This document shows, in pieces, positions 7,656 through 17,560 of a stretch of DNA of 64,000 nucleotides. The DNA is from an uncultured Bacteroides sp. (GTDB taxonomy: Bacteria; Bacteroidota; Bacteroidia; Bacteroidales; Bacteroidaceae): positions 1 to 64,000 of the forward strand of contig CALADS010000043.1 in NCBI GenBank assembly GCA_937890825.1, written 5' to 3'. Each line of letters opens with the position of its first letter. Within the stretch, counting starts at the first letter, position 1. A model generated the notes under the pieces. That model was given only the letters and a program-made list of their open reading frames with translations. It was not told the DNA's origin and searched no databases. A program made the position numbers and the translations under genes.

Positions 7656-8504
7656 TCACCGGCTGTTACGGTATTCCAAGGGACTCATGCCGACGTGGCG
7701 CTTGAAGTATTTGCCGAAGAAGGAGAGGTTGGCAAAGTTCAGGGAGTCGGATATGGACTGGATGGAGAGGTTGGTGAGTTTCAGCTGTGACTTGATGTCC
7801 ATAATCACAGCGGAGGAAATGATGTCCATACAGGTCTGGCCGGTGACTTGCTTCACTACACTACAGAGGTAGGCGTGGGTAATGCCTAGCTGGCTGGCGT
7901 ACCAGGATACGTTGCGCGTGTGGGCGTAGTGCTTCATCACCAGCTGGCCGAAGTCGCGGCAGAGTTGTTCGTTCTTGGTGAGGCCGCCTTGCTCGTAGCT
8001 GACGTCGCGATAGGCCATGGCAATACCCAACTGAACGTTGGAGAAGAGGCCGGGGGCCAGCATGTTGCGCTGCTTCTCGTCGAAGAATTCATACAGACGA
8101 ATCAGAAACTTGTAATAGTCGAGCATCAGATCAAAACCTTCGGGGGTGAGGTGATTGACGGGGGAATCGAAGGCCAGGTAGGTGATGTCGAGCACTTGCT
8201 TCAGGCGGTCTTCGCGCTGCAGAAACTGCTGGGAAAAGCCGAGAATGTAGAGAGAGAGATCGCCCTCGATGCTGGATATCTGAAAGATGGTGCCGGGAGG
8301 CAGAACGACAAAATCATGGGGGACTACTTCGATCTGCTTTAAATTGACGGCGGCATTGATTTTGCCTCCGGTACAGAGAACGCACATCTCGCACTTCAGG
8401 CGTACGGGATAATTGGCGTACATATTCAACAGGTCTCTACTGACGTCGGTGCCCGCTATCCAGTCGGCCGGCAAATCTATATGGGGTAGTTCTTTTTCTA
8501 TCAT
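7656..8504 (-). CDS. AraC family transcriptional regulator
   Basis: The 282-residue protein has an N-terminal cupin-like sensing half (about 1-160, including VVLPPGTIFQISSIEGDLS) and a C-terminal AraC/XylS DNA-binding domain (about 175-280). Two helix-turn-helix units are visible: NVSWYASQLGITHAYLCSVV, and SIQSISDSLNFANLSFFGKY followed by the typical HVGMSPLEYR ending. The gene is divergent from the seven-gene lipoprotein operon starting at 8815, which makes that operon a candidate target. A minus-strand TATCTTTG lies at 8570-8577. The stop lies only 6 nt from the convergent PEP-binding gene. Confidence 0.88.
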   Translation of the reverse strand: MIEKELPHIDLPADWIAGTDVSRDLLNMYANYPVRLKCEMCVLCTGGKINAAVNLKQIEVVPHDFVVLPPGTIFQISSIEGDLSLYILGFSQQFLQREDRLKQVLDITYLAFDSPVNHLTPEGFDLMLDYYKFLIRLYEFFDEKQRNMLAPGLFSNVQLGIAMAYRDVSYEQGGLTKNEQLCRDFGQLVMKHYAHTRNVSWYASQLGITHAYLCSVVKQVTGQTCMDIISSAVIMDIKSQLKLTNLSIQSISDSLNFANLSFFGKYFKRHVGMSPLEYRNSR

Positions 8505-8814
8505 CGTTTCAACTCTTAGGTTAGGATACTCGGAAACCGGCTATAATTAAAGCGGCTTCTCATGCCCTACAAAGATAGAAAGTTTCGGAGGATATCGCTG
8601 AATAATCGGACTTAAATTTTAAAATTTGGCTACGTTTTCCGGAAGAAAAAGGCGACATTTCTGACATTTCTTAAAAAAATGACCAAAAAGAATAAAATAT
8701 GACCTTGCAGATGTGAAATTAATTGAGGTTATTTGCGGCTGGTTAGCGGAAGTGACTGTATTTCTGCTAGTCGGGATATCTTAAACGAATTCGCAATCTT
8801 AAAAGCAAAACATC
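8505..8814 (+). promoter_or_regulatory. intergenic control region of the lipoprotein operon and divergent araC-type gene
   Basis: No gene is seen in these 310 bases. For the rightward operon a TTTG at 8732-8735 and TATTTCTG at 8759-8766 (23-nt gap, one mismatch in the -7) form a weak promoter about 45 nt before the first ATG. For the leftward regulator a TATCTTTG lies at 8570-8577. The 150 bases between them are AT-rich with the direct repeat GACATTTCT near 8652-8670 and are the likely place for regulator binding. Confidence 0.4.
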
Positions 8815-9591
8815 ATGAAAAAAGGACTGTTGCCCTATCTGATGGGCATCGCACTGCTGTCGGCAGCCTGCTCTTCATCGACCGAAGTGGATGAGCTGAC
8901 AAAACCGGGGTACGGAACCCTGGCTCTGGGAGTAACGGCGCAAACTGATTTTGAGGCTCTTACCCGCGCCGTAACAGAAAGTGAGTATGCCAATACGGCA
9001 AACTATACCGTGGAAATTCTGCAGAATGAGGAGGTGAAACAGTCGTTTACGTACAGCGAAAAACCGGCAACCATTACCCTGGCCAACGGTAGTTACCTGA
9101 TTAAAGCGCACTATGGCAAGGAATCGGCGGCTTCGCGCACGGAGTTTTATGTGGTGGGCAGCATGCCGTTTAGCGTGCAGGGCAAGGAGGTGACGCTGAA
9201 CGTGGACTGTGCGCCTACGTGCGGCAAATTGCTGGTGAAGTTTAACACTACGGAGATGGACAAGCATTTCAGCGATTATTATGTGGTGTATGAAACGGAG
9301 GCGCTGAAAGCTGCAGGGGGAAATGCTACCTGGGCCAAGACGGATACGGAGCCTTGGTACGTGAAACTGAATACGGCCGGGGAAACGGTGAAGGCTACTG
9401 TGCATTATGTGCGCATGAGCGACGGTAAGAAGCAAACGCAGACGGTGAGCTACCGGATGGCACCCAACCAGAAATGGACGCTGAACATACAGCCGAAAAA
9501 GGATGCGGGAAACTTGGGCATCGATATTACTATCGACGAAAGTACCGTGGATCAGGATATCATCATCGACATTCCGTCGGAATGGCTTTAA
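8815..9591 (+). CDS. DUF4493 domain lipoprotein, first gene of a seven-gene operon
   Basis: The 258-residue protein has an SpII signal ending LLSAAC (Cys19), so it is lipidated and outer-membrane anchored. GYGTLALGVTAQ at about 33-44 and YTVEILQNEEVKQSFTYSE match the start of DUF4493, a beta-rich domain of Bacteroidota lipoproteins with unknown function. NGSYLIKAHYGKE and APTCGKLLVKFNTTEMDKHF continue it. There is no PCMD or other C-terminal module. The next gene follows after 28 nt. The role is unknown; a surface assembly or adhesin part is inferred from the operon. Confidence 0.75.
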   Translation: MKKGLLPYLMGIALLSAACSSSTEVDELTKPGYGTLALGVTAQTDFEALTRAVTESEYANTANYTVEILQNEEVKQSFTYSEKPATITLANGSYLIKAHYGKESAASRTEFYVVGSMPFSVQGKEVTLNVDCAPTCGKLLVKFNTTEMDKHFSDYYVVYETEALKAAGGNATWAKTDTEPWYVKLNTAGETVKATVHYVRMSDGKKQTQTVSYRMAPNQKWTLNIQPKKDAGNLGIDITIDESTVDQDIIIDIPSEWL

Positions 9592-9619
9592 TCTTTCATC
9601 TTAATACTGTTATTATCTC

Positions 9620-10969
9620 ATGAAATCGATCAAGACATATGTATTCATAGCCCTGACGGGCTGCGTCGCACTGTGTGGATGCGAAATGAAAAATGAACTG
9701 ATGGGGGAACGTACCGAAAATCTGCCGCAGGGGAAACTGGAACTGGGGGTGGCCCTGAAAAAGGTGGGCATCGATACGCAGGCTGTCAGGGCGCAAGGTG
9801 CTGAAACCGACCGCTTCCCCGTGAGCATCACGGGAACAAGCGAAGGCATTACGGAGGTGAAAAAGGAGTATGCTCAACTGACGGAGGTGCCTAAACCGCT
9901 GGAACTGCCGGTGGGCACGTATACGGTGGCTGCTCACTCGCCCATGGAACTGCTGCAACAAATGGAGGTGCCGTACTATGCGGGGGAACAGACCATGGTG
10001 ATTCAAAAGGCTACTACGACACAGACTACGGTGAAATGTACCATGCAGAACAGCCGCATAGCGCTGACGTACGGGGAGGATTTCAAAAAGAGCTTTACCA
10101 GCTGGACCATCACGCTGGATGACGGACTGAATCATGTGCTGACGTATACGCACGAGAACTTGAATCCGGCAGAAGTGTACTGGCTGTTTGAAAAGGACAA
10201 GGTGAAACAGCTGACGGCCAACATCACAGCGGTAACGGCAAACGGAAACACGGTGACGGCTACGCGCAAGATGATTAAAGAGGAGGCGGCAAAACCGCAG
10301 GGTATCGATGAAATCTATTTCAAAGGTGGGGATGCCATCTTGATTCCAATGGGGGTGGAGGAATCGCCGGAAGGAAACGTCACGGGAATCACCCTGAAAC
10401 CGTCGATCAATTTCGACAGCGACAACAAGGATGAATTCGTGGAACTGCCTACCGTGGACGAAACACCGCAACCGCCCGTAGAACCTGAACAGCCTACACC
10501 GCCAGCCGGCAACGAACCGACGCTGAACTTTGAAAAGGGGGTGGCGGATATCCGCTATATCAACGATAGGGAAATAGAATACTCGCTGCAAAAGCAACCG
10601 GCCAAATTTGACGCGGCACTCGCTGCACCGGCTGGTTTCGAGAAAATCGTGGTAATGATCGAGGGCGGTAACAAGGAATTCGATGCCATCCTGGCTGACC
10701 TGCAAATGGATGGTCAGAGTTTCTTACCGGACAAAGGTGGGGTGAATATCATCGGTAACACGCAATTCAATGAGCTGCTGGCCGGACAAGGACTGGCCGG
10801 TCCTACTAAAGGAAGCAAGGAGTATACTTTCCCTATCGGGGCGTTCTTCCAGTTTCTGAACCTTACCGGGGTAACCGATACGGACAAGGCGCATACATTT
10901 ACCATTACCCTGACAGACGCACAGGGAAAGACGTGTGCCGATACGCTGAAAATTCACATTGTACAATAA
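9620..10969 (+). CDS. DUF4493 domain lipoprotein with proline-rich linker
   Basis: The 449-residue protein carries an SpII signal with lipobox ALCGC (Cys21). DUF4493 covers about residues 35-270 (GKLELGVALKKVG, VGTYTVAAHSPMEL, VPYYAGEQTMVI). A linker rich in Pro and Glu near 283-300 (PQPPVEPEQPTPPAG) leads to a separate C-terminal domain of about 150 residues (NEPTLNFEKGVADIRYIND to ADTLKIHIVQ), which I do not recognise; it is repetitively beta-strand-like. Domain order suggests a membrane-anchored base, a stalk and an exposed tip. Gap to the next gene is 18 nt. Confidence 0.72.
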   Translation: MKSIKTYVFIALTGCVALCGCEMKNELMGERTENLPQGKLELGVALKKVGIDTQAVRAQGAETDRFPVSITGTSEGITEVKKEYAQLTEVPKPLELPVGTYTVAAHSPMELLQQMEVPYYAGEQTMVIQKATTTQTTVKCTMQNSRIALTYGEDFKKSFTSWTITLDDGLNHVLTYTHENLNPAEVYWLFEKDKVKQLTANITAVTANGNTVTATRKMIKEEAAKPQGIDEIYFKGGDAILIPMGVEESPEGNVTGITLKPSINFDSDNKDEFVELPTVDETPQPPVEPEQPTPPAGNEPTLNFEKGVADIRYINDREIEYSLQKQPAKFDAALAAPAGFEKIVVMIEGGNKEFDAILADLQMDGQSFLPDKGGVNIIGNTQFNELLAGQGLAGPTKGSKEYTFPIGAFFQFLNLTGVTDTDKAHTFTITLTDAQGKTCADTLKIHIVQ

Positions 10970-10987
10970 TTAGGAAGAAGGAAGACC

Positions 10988-12787
10988 ATGAAATATAGTT
11001 ATCTGTTATATACCTGGCTGATGGGATGGCTGCTGATGGCGTCTTGCCAGAACGAGGATCTGACGGAGGATGTAGGGTATTTGTGCATGGATATAGAAAC
11101 CGTGACATTACTGAATCCGCAGACCAAAGCACCTGCAAACTATAACCCGAAACAACTGGCGGTGCGCATAAAAAATGAAAAGGGGGAAATTCAAGCGGAA
11201 ACAACCGACCATACGCAATGGAACAAACCCATGGCGCTGAAGGTGGGTACGTATACCGTGGAAGCGGCATCCAACGGATTTGACGGACAAGAGGCGGGGT
11301 TTGACCTGCCCTACTACACCGGAAGCACTGAGGTGGTGGTGGAAGCCGGCAAACAGAAAACAGCTGCTCTGACGTGCCGGCTGGCGAACGTGAAGGTGAC
11401 TGTGAACTACAGCGAGGAATTTGCCAGGTATTTCAAAGTGGCTACGACTACCGTTACGGCACAGCAGAAGGCGAACAGCACGCTGGATTTTGTGATGGGC
11501 TCGGCCCAGCTGGCGGGATATTTTCCGGTAGACGACCTGAACGTGACGGTAAAGGTTACCAACCAGGCGGGAAACCAGTTCAGCAAAACGCAGGAAATCA
11601 AAGGGGTGAAGGCGCGCGACCATTACATCATACACTACCGGATAGCTGAAACAGGCAACGGGGACATCGCCGTGGAAATCGATCCGAAGGAGAATAAGTA
11701 TACGTTTACGTTTGATGTGAGCACCCGACCGAAAACAAGCTTGTCGGTGGAAACGGTGGATGCTTGGGGAACACTGGCTTATGCTTATGGGAAAGTGACT
11801 ACCGCTACCAGCGGACAGACCTTCGACGACAGTAAGTTCGGATTTGAGTACAAGGCTGCTTCGGCACAGGAATGGCAAACGGCCGGTGTGCGTAAGGAAG
11901 GGAGTCTCTACAAGGCGGTAATCAAGGGGCTGCAACCGAAAACGGCGTATCAGGGACGCTTCGTCTACAAGAACGGAGCAGAGGCTTTCAGCAGCCAGGA
12001 AACGACGTTCAACACGGAGGATACACCGGCTTTGCCCAACGGAAATCTGGACGACTGGTTCCAGAATGGCAAAACGTGGTATGCCTGCTCGCAGGCTTTC
12101 TTCAGCGAGAACGGGGCTTCGTGGTGGGACTCCAGCAATCCGGGAACGACTACGGGAATGGGGGCCTTGGTCAACAAGAATCCTACACAGGGAAATGCGG
12201 CCAACGTGCATACACCTGGAGGAAAGTCGGCCGAACTGAAGTCGCAGTATGCTTCGGCATTCGGCATCGGTAAATTTGCTGCGGCCAGCCTCTATGCCGG
12301 CAAGTTCAACAGCCTGGTGGGAGCCAATGGGGCAAAGATTGACTTCGGACAGCCGTTTACCGCCCGTCCGTCGGCTCTGAAGGGATGGTTCCGGTATACA
12401 GCGGGCAAAATAGATTATGTGGGTGAAAATACACCGAAAGAGGCCAACATCATCAAGGGAGAAACCGATGACCTCTGCTCTATTTTCATCGCCCTTACTA
12501 CGCAATCGTTCCAGGTGGACAACACGCAGCTGGCTACCTTCGTAGACTGGCAGAACAACCCGGCCGTGATAGCGTATGGCGAACTGCCGGCTGCGGAAGC
12601 GGTGACCACGGCAAGCTGGAAGGAATTCAACGTGCAGCTGAAGTATAGAGACCTGAAAAAGAAACCTACACACCTGGTTATCGTGTGCTCGGCCAGCAAA
12701 TATGGGGATTACTTCACCGGAAGCACTGGCAGCTTGATGTACGTGGATGACTTGGAACTGGTATATGACGAACCTATCTCACAATAA
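10988..12787 (+). CDS. DUF4493 / FN3-like / PCMD domain lipoprotein
   Basis: The 599-residue lipoprotein (lipobox LLMASC, Cys20) has three parts. DUF4493 spans about 30-235 (VGTYTVEAASNGFDGQ, DLPYYTGSTEVVV). An FN3-like domain lies at about 245-345 (LSVETVDAWGTLAYAYG, LQPKTAYQGRFVYKNG). A PCMD-type domain runs from about 348 to the end, opening LPNGNLDDWF and closing with HLVIVCSASKYGDYFTGS and MYVDDLELVYD. PCMD is a jelly-roll-like domain with proposed carbohydrate-related function. It overlaps nothing, but the next ATG is only 3 nt away. Surface glycan or host-ligand binding is inferred. Confidence 0.8.
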   Translation: MKYSYLLYTWLMGWLLMASCQNEDLTEDVGYLCMDIETVTLLNPQTKAPANYNPKQLAVRIKNEKGEIQAETTDHTQWNKPMALKVGTYTVEAASNGFDGQEAGFDLPYYTGSTEVVVEAGKQKTAALTCRLANVKVTVNYSEEFARYFKVATTTVTAQQKANSTLDFVMGSAQLAGYFPVDDLNVTVKVTNQAGNQFSKTQEIKGVKARDHYIIHYRIAETGNGDIAVEIDPKENKYTFTFDVSTRPKTSLSVETVDAWGTLAYAYGKVTTATSGQTFDDSKFGFEYKAASAQEWQTAGVRKEGSLYKAVIKGLQPKTAYQGRFVYKNGAEAFSSQETTFNTEDTPALPNGNLDDWFQNGKTWYACSQAFFSENGASWWDSSNPGTTTGMGALVNKNPTQGNAANVHTPGGKSAELKSQYASAFGIGKFAAASLYAGKFNSLVGANGAKIDFGQPFTARPSALKGWFRYTAGKIDYVGENTPKEANIIKGETDDLCSIFIALTTQSFQVDNTQLATFVDWQNNPAVIAYGELPAAEAVTTASWKEFNVQLKYRDLKKKPTHLVIVCSASKYGDYFTGSTGSLMYVDDLELVYDEPISQ

Positions 12788-12790
12788 CCC

Positions 12791-13675
12791 ATGAAGAAAC
12801 GAATTATCTTCTATATGTTGGCTTGGCTCTTAGGGCCAATAGCTGCCTCGGCCACTGCTCTGGAAGCTGGGACAGAGGCGGCCCGATGCCCGGCAATCAA
12901 GGGCGACAGCATCGTACTGACAGACTCGGCAGGCAACCGATACAAGGTGCCGATGTCGGTCATTGAAAGGCCGCAACCGAAAAAGAATAAAAAACTGGTG
13001 CGACCTAAACGGATAGACCGCGAAGTGATGAGAGCTACTTTCATTCCGCGAGGACAGTGGATGGCGGGAGGAACCATCTCGTATCAGGAACACGATGCGG
13101 AGAACTATAACTTCCTGGTGCTGAAGAATGTGGAAGGACTGGGATATACGTTCAAAGTGAGCCCGTACGTGGGCTATTTCTTCCGCAACAACATGGCTGC
13201 GGGCGTGCGATTTGCCTATAATCGGACGTATCTGGATATGGATAACTTTGAGGTGAACCTGGGAGAGGACTTGAACATCAACCTGAAAGACCTTTACTGG
13301 CTGGAACACAAATATGAAGTGGGAGGATTCCTGCGAACGTATATGCCCATCGGACGAAGCAAGATTTTCGGATTCTTCAACGAACTGAGACTGAGCTACG
13401 GATATGCCACCGGAAAAGATTCTACAGGATCGGGAACGGAATACGACGGTACCTTTGAACGCACGCACAGCCTGCAGATAGGCATGGCACCCGGACTGGC
13501 GGCTTTCATCACGGATTTCTCGGCCGTAGAGGTGTCGGTAGGCGTAATGGGGTATGATTTCAAATGGGTGAACCAGAAAACAAATCAGATAGAGACCGGT
13601 ACGCGAAGGACTTCATCGGGCAACTTCAAAATCAACCTGTTCTCTATCAACATTGGCATGACGTTCTATTTATAA
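12791..13675 (+). CDS. outer membrane beta-barrel protein of the lipoprotein operon
   Basis: The 294-residue protein has a Sec signal peptide (MKKRIIFYMLAWLLGPIAASA) without a lipobox cysteine. After a charged linker (ERPQPKKNKKLVRPKR) the sequence becomes alternating aromatic strands typical of a small outer-membrane barrel (WMAGGTISYQEHD, SPYVGYFFRNNMAAGVRFAY, RLSYGYATGKDS). It ends with a strand finishing in Phe-Tyr-Leu (INIGMTFYL), a usual assembly signal position. It is the only non-lipoprotein in the operon and sits in its centre, so it may be the membrane partner of the six lipoproteins. No closer family is recognised. Confidence 0.78.
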   Translation: MKKRIIFYMLAWLLGPIAASATALEAGTEAARCPAIKGDSIVLTDSAGNRYKVPMSVIERPQPKKNKKLVRPKRIDREVMRATFIPRGQWMAGGTISYQEHDAENYNFLVLKNVEGLGYTFKVSPYVGYFFRNNMAAGVRFAYNRTYLDMDNFEVNLGEDLNINLKDLYWLEHKYEVGGFLRTYMPIGRSKIFGFFNELRLSYGYATGKDSTGSGTEYDGTFERTHSLQIGMAPGLAAFITDFSAVEVSVGVMGYDFKWVNQKTNQIETGTRRTSSGNFKINLFSINIGMTFYL

Positions 13676-13688
13676 AACCAGTTAAAGA

Positions 13689-15344
13689 ATGAAACACTAT
13701 AGCATATTCTGCATCGGTGCCGCATGGGCTTTGCTGTCGGCGTGCGCCATAGAGAACGATATTCCCTACCCCATCGTAGAGGGGGACATCCTCGCTATGG
13801 AGGTGGAAGGACAATGTGACGCGGAAGGAAACGCCGGCACGCAAACTGCAATCAACAAGAAGGATAAGACGGTGCTGCTCTACGTGGACGACACGGTGAA
13901 TCCTGCCGCACTGCGCATCACCAAGCTGAGCGTAAGCAACCAGGCGGAACTGGTACCGGAAGCAGATAACGTGTGCCTAGACCGGGAGCAGTTTCCGGCC
14001 AACGGATTTGAATCGCTGAACGATTTGCCTGCCTCGGCCGATACACGCATGGATTTTTCGAAACCTGTGGCCCTTACGCTGCGTACGTATCAGGAGTATC
14101 TCTGGACTATCGAGGTGAAGCAGGTGGTGAACCGGAAGATTATCTTGGAAAATCAAATCGGAGACGCCATCATCGATGTAAACAATCGTAAAGCGGTAAT
14201 CTATGTAAGCAAGGAGCAACCGTTGGATAAAATTGCCGTAAATTGTTTTCAGCTGGGAGGGCAACACGGAACTGTGACCCCCGACCCTGCCGCTACGCCT
14301 ACGTATGACTTCTCGCAACCAAGCAAATTCTTTGTGAAGCATGGATGGGACAGTTTCAGCTATGAATGGGAGGTGTTTGTGTACCAGAAGGATGAGGAAA
14401 ACAGCGAAAGCAGTGTATTTGCCATGTCTACACAGGGCATCATCAGCGGAGGACTGACTGCCGGCAAGCAGCTGAAAGTGGAATACAGAATGGATACGGA
14501 AACCAACTGGAGGGTGCTGGAGGATGAGTACATCCGAATTCAGGGAACCCGGTTCACCGCTACCCTGCCTCAGCTGAAACCTGCTACCAGGTATCACTAT
14601 CGCACTACCATCGGTACGCAAACGGGCGAAGAGAAGGAATTCAAAACGGCACCAGCCACTCCACTGACCGACGGAAGTCTGGACAACTGGCACCTGGAGA
14701 ATAAACTGCAAAATCCATGGAAGGCCGACGGAACGTCGTTCTGGGACACCGGAAACCGGGGAGCCATTACCATAGGAAACAGCAATACTGTGCCCACAGA
14801 TGATACCTGCAACGGACAAGGGAAGGCGGCCATGCTGGAATCGAAATACCTGACACTGAAATTTGCTGCGGGAAACCTATTTACCGGAAGTTACCTGGAA
14901 ACAACCGGAACCAACGGGGTGCTGAGCTTTGGACGACCATTTGCTGCCTTCCCTACCAAACTGCGCTTTCACTATAAGTATCAGACCAGTACCATCAACC
15001 GAATCGGAGAAGACGACCTGGCGTATCTGAAGGGAAGACCGGACTCTTGCTTCGTGTATGTGGCACTGACCGACTGGGATGCGCCACGGGAAATACGCAC
15101 GCGACCCAGTGAACGTCAGCTGTTCGACAAAAATGACCCGAAAATCATAGCGTATGCCGAACTGATAAAAGGAGAAAACGTAAACAGCTATCAGCAGGTG
15201 GAGCTGACCTTGGACTACCGTGCCTACGACCGTACACCCAAATTCATTGCCGTAATTGCCACGGCCAGCAAATACGGGGATTACTTTACCGGTGGCGAGG
15301 GAAGCAAACTGTGGCTGGACAACTTTGAACTGATTTACGAATAA
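13689..15344 (+). CDS. PCMD domain lipoprotein with internal beta repeats
   Basis: The 551-residue lipoprotein (lipobox LLSAC, Cys19) lacks DUF4493. Instead two related segments occupy about 60-143 and 167-232. Each starts with a KxVxxYV strand (KTVLLYVDD, KAVIYVSKE) and ends with an aromatic strand (YQEYLWTIEV, FSYEWEVFV), as in DUF5018-like surface repeats. An FN3-like domain follows (LKPATRYHYRTTIG), then PCMD from about 325 (LTDGSLDNWH) to IATASKYGDYFTGGEGS and LWLDNFELIYE. The last part is clearly homologous to the C-terminus of the gene two places upstream. Gaps on both sides are 13 nt. Confidence 0.78.
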   Translation: MKHYSIFCIGAAWALLSACAIENDIPYPIVEGDILAMEVEGQCDAEGNAGTQTAINKKDKTVLLYVDDTVNPAALRITKLSVSNQAELVPEADNVCLDREQFPANGFESLNDLPASADTRMDFSKPVALTLRTYQEYLWTIEVKQVVNRKIILENQIGDAIIDVNNRKAVIYVSKEQPLDKIAVNCFQLGGQHGTVTPDPAATPTYDFSQPSKFFVKHGWDSFSYEWEVFVYQKDEENSESSVFAMSTQGIISGGLTAGKQLKVEYRMDTETNWRVLEDEYIRIQGTRFTATLPQLKPATRYHYRTTIGTQTGEEKEFKTAPATPLTDGSLDNWHLENKLQNPWKADGTSFWDTGNRGAITIGNSNTVPTDDTCNGQGKAAMLESKYLTLKFAAGNLFTGSYLETTGTNGVLSFGRPFAAFPTKLRFHYKYQTSTINRIGEDDLAYLKGRPDSCFVYVALTDWDAPREIRTRPSERQLFDKNDPKIIAYAELIKGENVNSYQQVELTLDYRAYDRTPKFIAVIATASKYGDYFTGGEGSKLWLDNFELIYE

Positions 15345-15357
15345 ACTGCGTTACCGT

Positions 15358-17559
15358 ATGGATATGAAACAACCTGTATACCTCTTCTGCTATTACCTGA
15401 TGACTGTTCTCGCCCTGACGGGATGCAGACAGGAAGAACTGATGGAGCAAACCAACAGCGGATTGCTGCTGACACTGACCGACACACCGATGGAAGTAAC
15501 CCGCGCCACACCGGCAGAACTGGGTAAACCGGCTGCCGAAAATTTCAGGGTGAAAATCGTACAATCAACCGGACAGGTAATCTATGATGACTTATTTACA
15601 GAGCAGCTGATTCCGGCTTCTGAAGGACAATACACGCTGACTGCCACGTGGGGAGAGAATCCCATCTTGGACTGGGACGCACCTTATTACGAGGGAACCG
15701 CCTCAGCAGCAGTAAACCGGGGAAATACACACGTATCCATCCCCTGTAAGGTGGCCAATGCCTTGCTCTCGGTGAGTTTTAACCAACCAGAGGTGTTTGA
15801 GGCAATCTACAGCGCCTATGCCGTACAAGTGGAGGCAGACCACAAGACACTGGAAATCACTGCGGCCACGGCCCCTAAAAGTGCTTATTTCCGGGCTGGC
15901 ACTGCACTGAAAGTCAGTTTCCACGCTGTGCTGAAAGAAGGCGGGAAGGAAGTGGTATACGACCTCAACAAGAGCCTACAGGCTTATTTGCCTCTGGCAG
16001 CGGGCAGCCATGCACGCATCAGCCTACGGGCATCGAACACGATACTGGAGGTAGAGAAAGTGGAGGTGACACAGGTTACTGTCAACGAGACCCTTCCGCC
16101 CGGCTGGCTGCCGAAACCGCAAGTGAACGGATTTGCCGAAGGAAGTACTACCCTGCAAACAGTAGAAACAAACGATGCTCTACCGGCAGCTATCGGCTTC
16201 ACGGCTGCTACCCCCATTCAGGATGCGGCGTTTACACTAGAACTGGAAGATGAGCACCTGAAACTGCTCAATGGAACTTATACGTTGTCTGAGCTGAAAC
16301 AGGAGCAACGGACCTTGCTGGAACAGCATGGCATCGGACTACCTGCGCTGCATACCAAAGAGGGGGCGCTAGACCTGACCGGACTGACAGCTTGGCTTAG
16401 AACCAATGACGGAACTACCACACACAACAAGGCTTCGCTGCGCATCAAAGCCAACGACCGCTGGAGCGACGAACAGACGCCGGCTACCGAGTATGTCATT
16501 GAAACCGTAAAGCCGGAGTTTGCCGTGAGTGTGCAAGCCGGTAACTGCTGGGCAAGGGAGTTTACCATAGATGAAATCACCGTAACCTCCGGAAAGGCGG
16601 CTACCTTAAAGAAACAACTGGTATACCAATACTACGACGGCAAGCAATGGGTGGACTGCGAAAACCGCAACCGGGTGAAAGGACGTACGCAACAGTTTAC
16701 AGCAGCGGCAGAGGAGCTGTCTCTGAAGAAATACCGGATCAGAGCCTTGTATCGAGGGGTCATTGCCTCTACTGAAGCGGAAGTAACGCTGGAGAATCCG
16801 GTGCAATTGCCCAATGCGGACATGAACAACTGGACACACGAAACGTATGGTAAAAGGTTTTATTCCTTTATGCCATACAATGAACAGACCACTCCTGCCT
16901 GGGATACAAACAACCTCTATACGACCCGCCATCGGCACAATACGGTGGGTATGGACAACTACAACGGATTTCATGCTGTGTCTTACGTGCCCGGAAAAGG
17001 AGGAACGGGATACGCTGCGGAACTCAGAAGTACTGCCAACGGCAGAGGAAACACCCGATTTATCGGCCACACGGAATTGGACCATAACAAAGTGGCCGGA
17101 GAACTGTTTACAGGCACAGGCAAGTTGCATCTCGAAGGAAATGATATCAACGGGAAAGACAGATTTGAACACATCAAGGATACCAGCCATCCTTCAAGAC
17201 CTACGGGGGTAAGGTTCTTCTATCAATATCTGCCCTACCATACCGACAGCTGGAGTGTGCACCTGGAACTGCTGGACGGCAACAAACAGGTAATCTCTGC
17301 CACAGACTTCCAGGCTGGTGACCGGAAAAACGACTGGACAGAGGCAACCGTGCAACTGAACTATACGGATGAAAAGTTGCAGACAAAATGTGAATACATC
17401 TACCTTTTGTTCTGTTCGACTACTCATCCGGGAGCGGGCATGCCGTATCAGGAAACAGAACAGACGTTCTACGTGGGAGAAAACACACAGAAGTTCAAAC
17501 CTGCTTACGTGGGCAGTATATTAAGAATAGATGATATCGCACTGATTTATGACAAGTAA
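15358..17559 (+). CDS. large DUF4493 / PCMD lipoprotein
   Basis: At 733 residues this is the largest member. Lipobox LALTGC is at about Cys23. DUF4493 spans about 30-235 (SGLLLTLTDTPMEV, DAPYYEGTASAAV). The middle (about 250-480) has several beta-sandwich-like stretches of unclear family (YRIRALYRGVIASTEAEV). PCMD runs from about 482 (LPNADMNNWTHE) to SILRIDDIALIYDK, and is longer than the other two copies, with an insert around FRKDRFEHI-type residues near 590-610. The next start lies one base after this stop, a strong sign of translational coupling. Confidence 0.76.
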   Translation: MDMKQPVYLFCYYLMTVLALTGCRQEELMEQTNSGLLLTLTDTPMEVTRATPAELGKPAAENFRVKIVQSTGQVIYDDLFTEQLIPASEGQYTLTATWGENPILDWDAPYYEGTASAAVNRGNTHVSIPCKVANALLSVSFNQPEVFEAIYSAYAVQVEADHKTLEITAATAPKSAYFRAGTALKVSFHAVLKEGGKEVVYDLNKSLQAYLPLAAGSHARISLRASNTILEVEKVEVTQVTVNETLPPGWLPKPQVNGFAEGSTTLQTVETNDALPAAIGFTAATPIQDAAFTLELEDEHLKLLNGTYTLSELKQEQRTLLEQHGIGLPALHTKEGALDLTGLTAWLRTNDGTTTHNKASLRIKANDRWSDEQTPATEYVIETVKPEFAVSVQAGNCWAREFTIDEITVTSGKAATLKKQLVYQYYDGKQWVDCENRNRVKGRTQQFTAAAEELSLKKYRIRALYRGVIASTEAEVTLENPVQLPNADMNNWTHETYGKRFYSFMPYNEQTTPAWDTNNLYTTRHRHNTVGMDNYNGFHAVSYVPGKGGTGYAAELRSTANGRGNTRFIGHTELDHNKVAGELFTGTGKLHLEGNDINGKDRFEHIKDTSHPSRPTGVRFFYQYLPYHTDSWSVHLELLDGNKQVISATDFQAGDRKNDWTEATVQLNYTDEKLQTKCEYIYLLFCSTTHPGAGMPYQETEQTFYVGENTQKFKPAYVGSILRIDDIALIYDK

Positions 17560-17560
17560 T

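Noticed and set aside
11108..12673. 521-codon open frame on the minus strand
   Set aside because: It lies entirely opposite the DUF4493/PCMD lipoprotein gene and has arginine/serine-rich composition without any recognisable domain; it is a shadow of GC-rich codon use.
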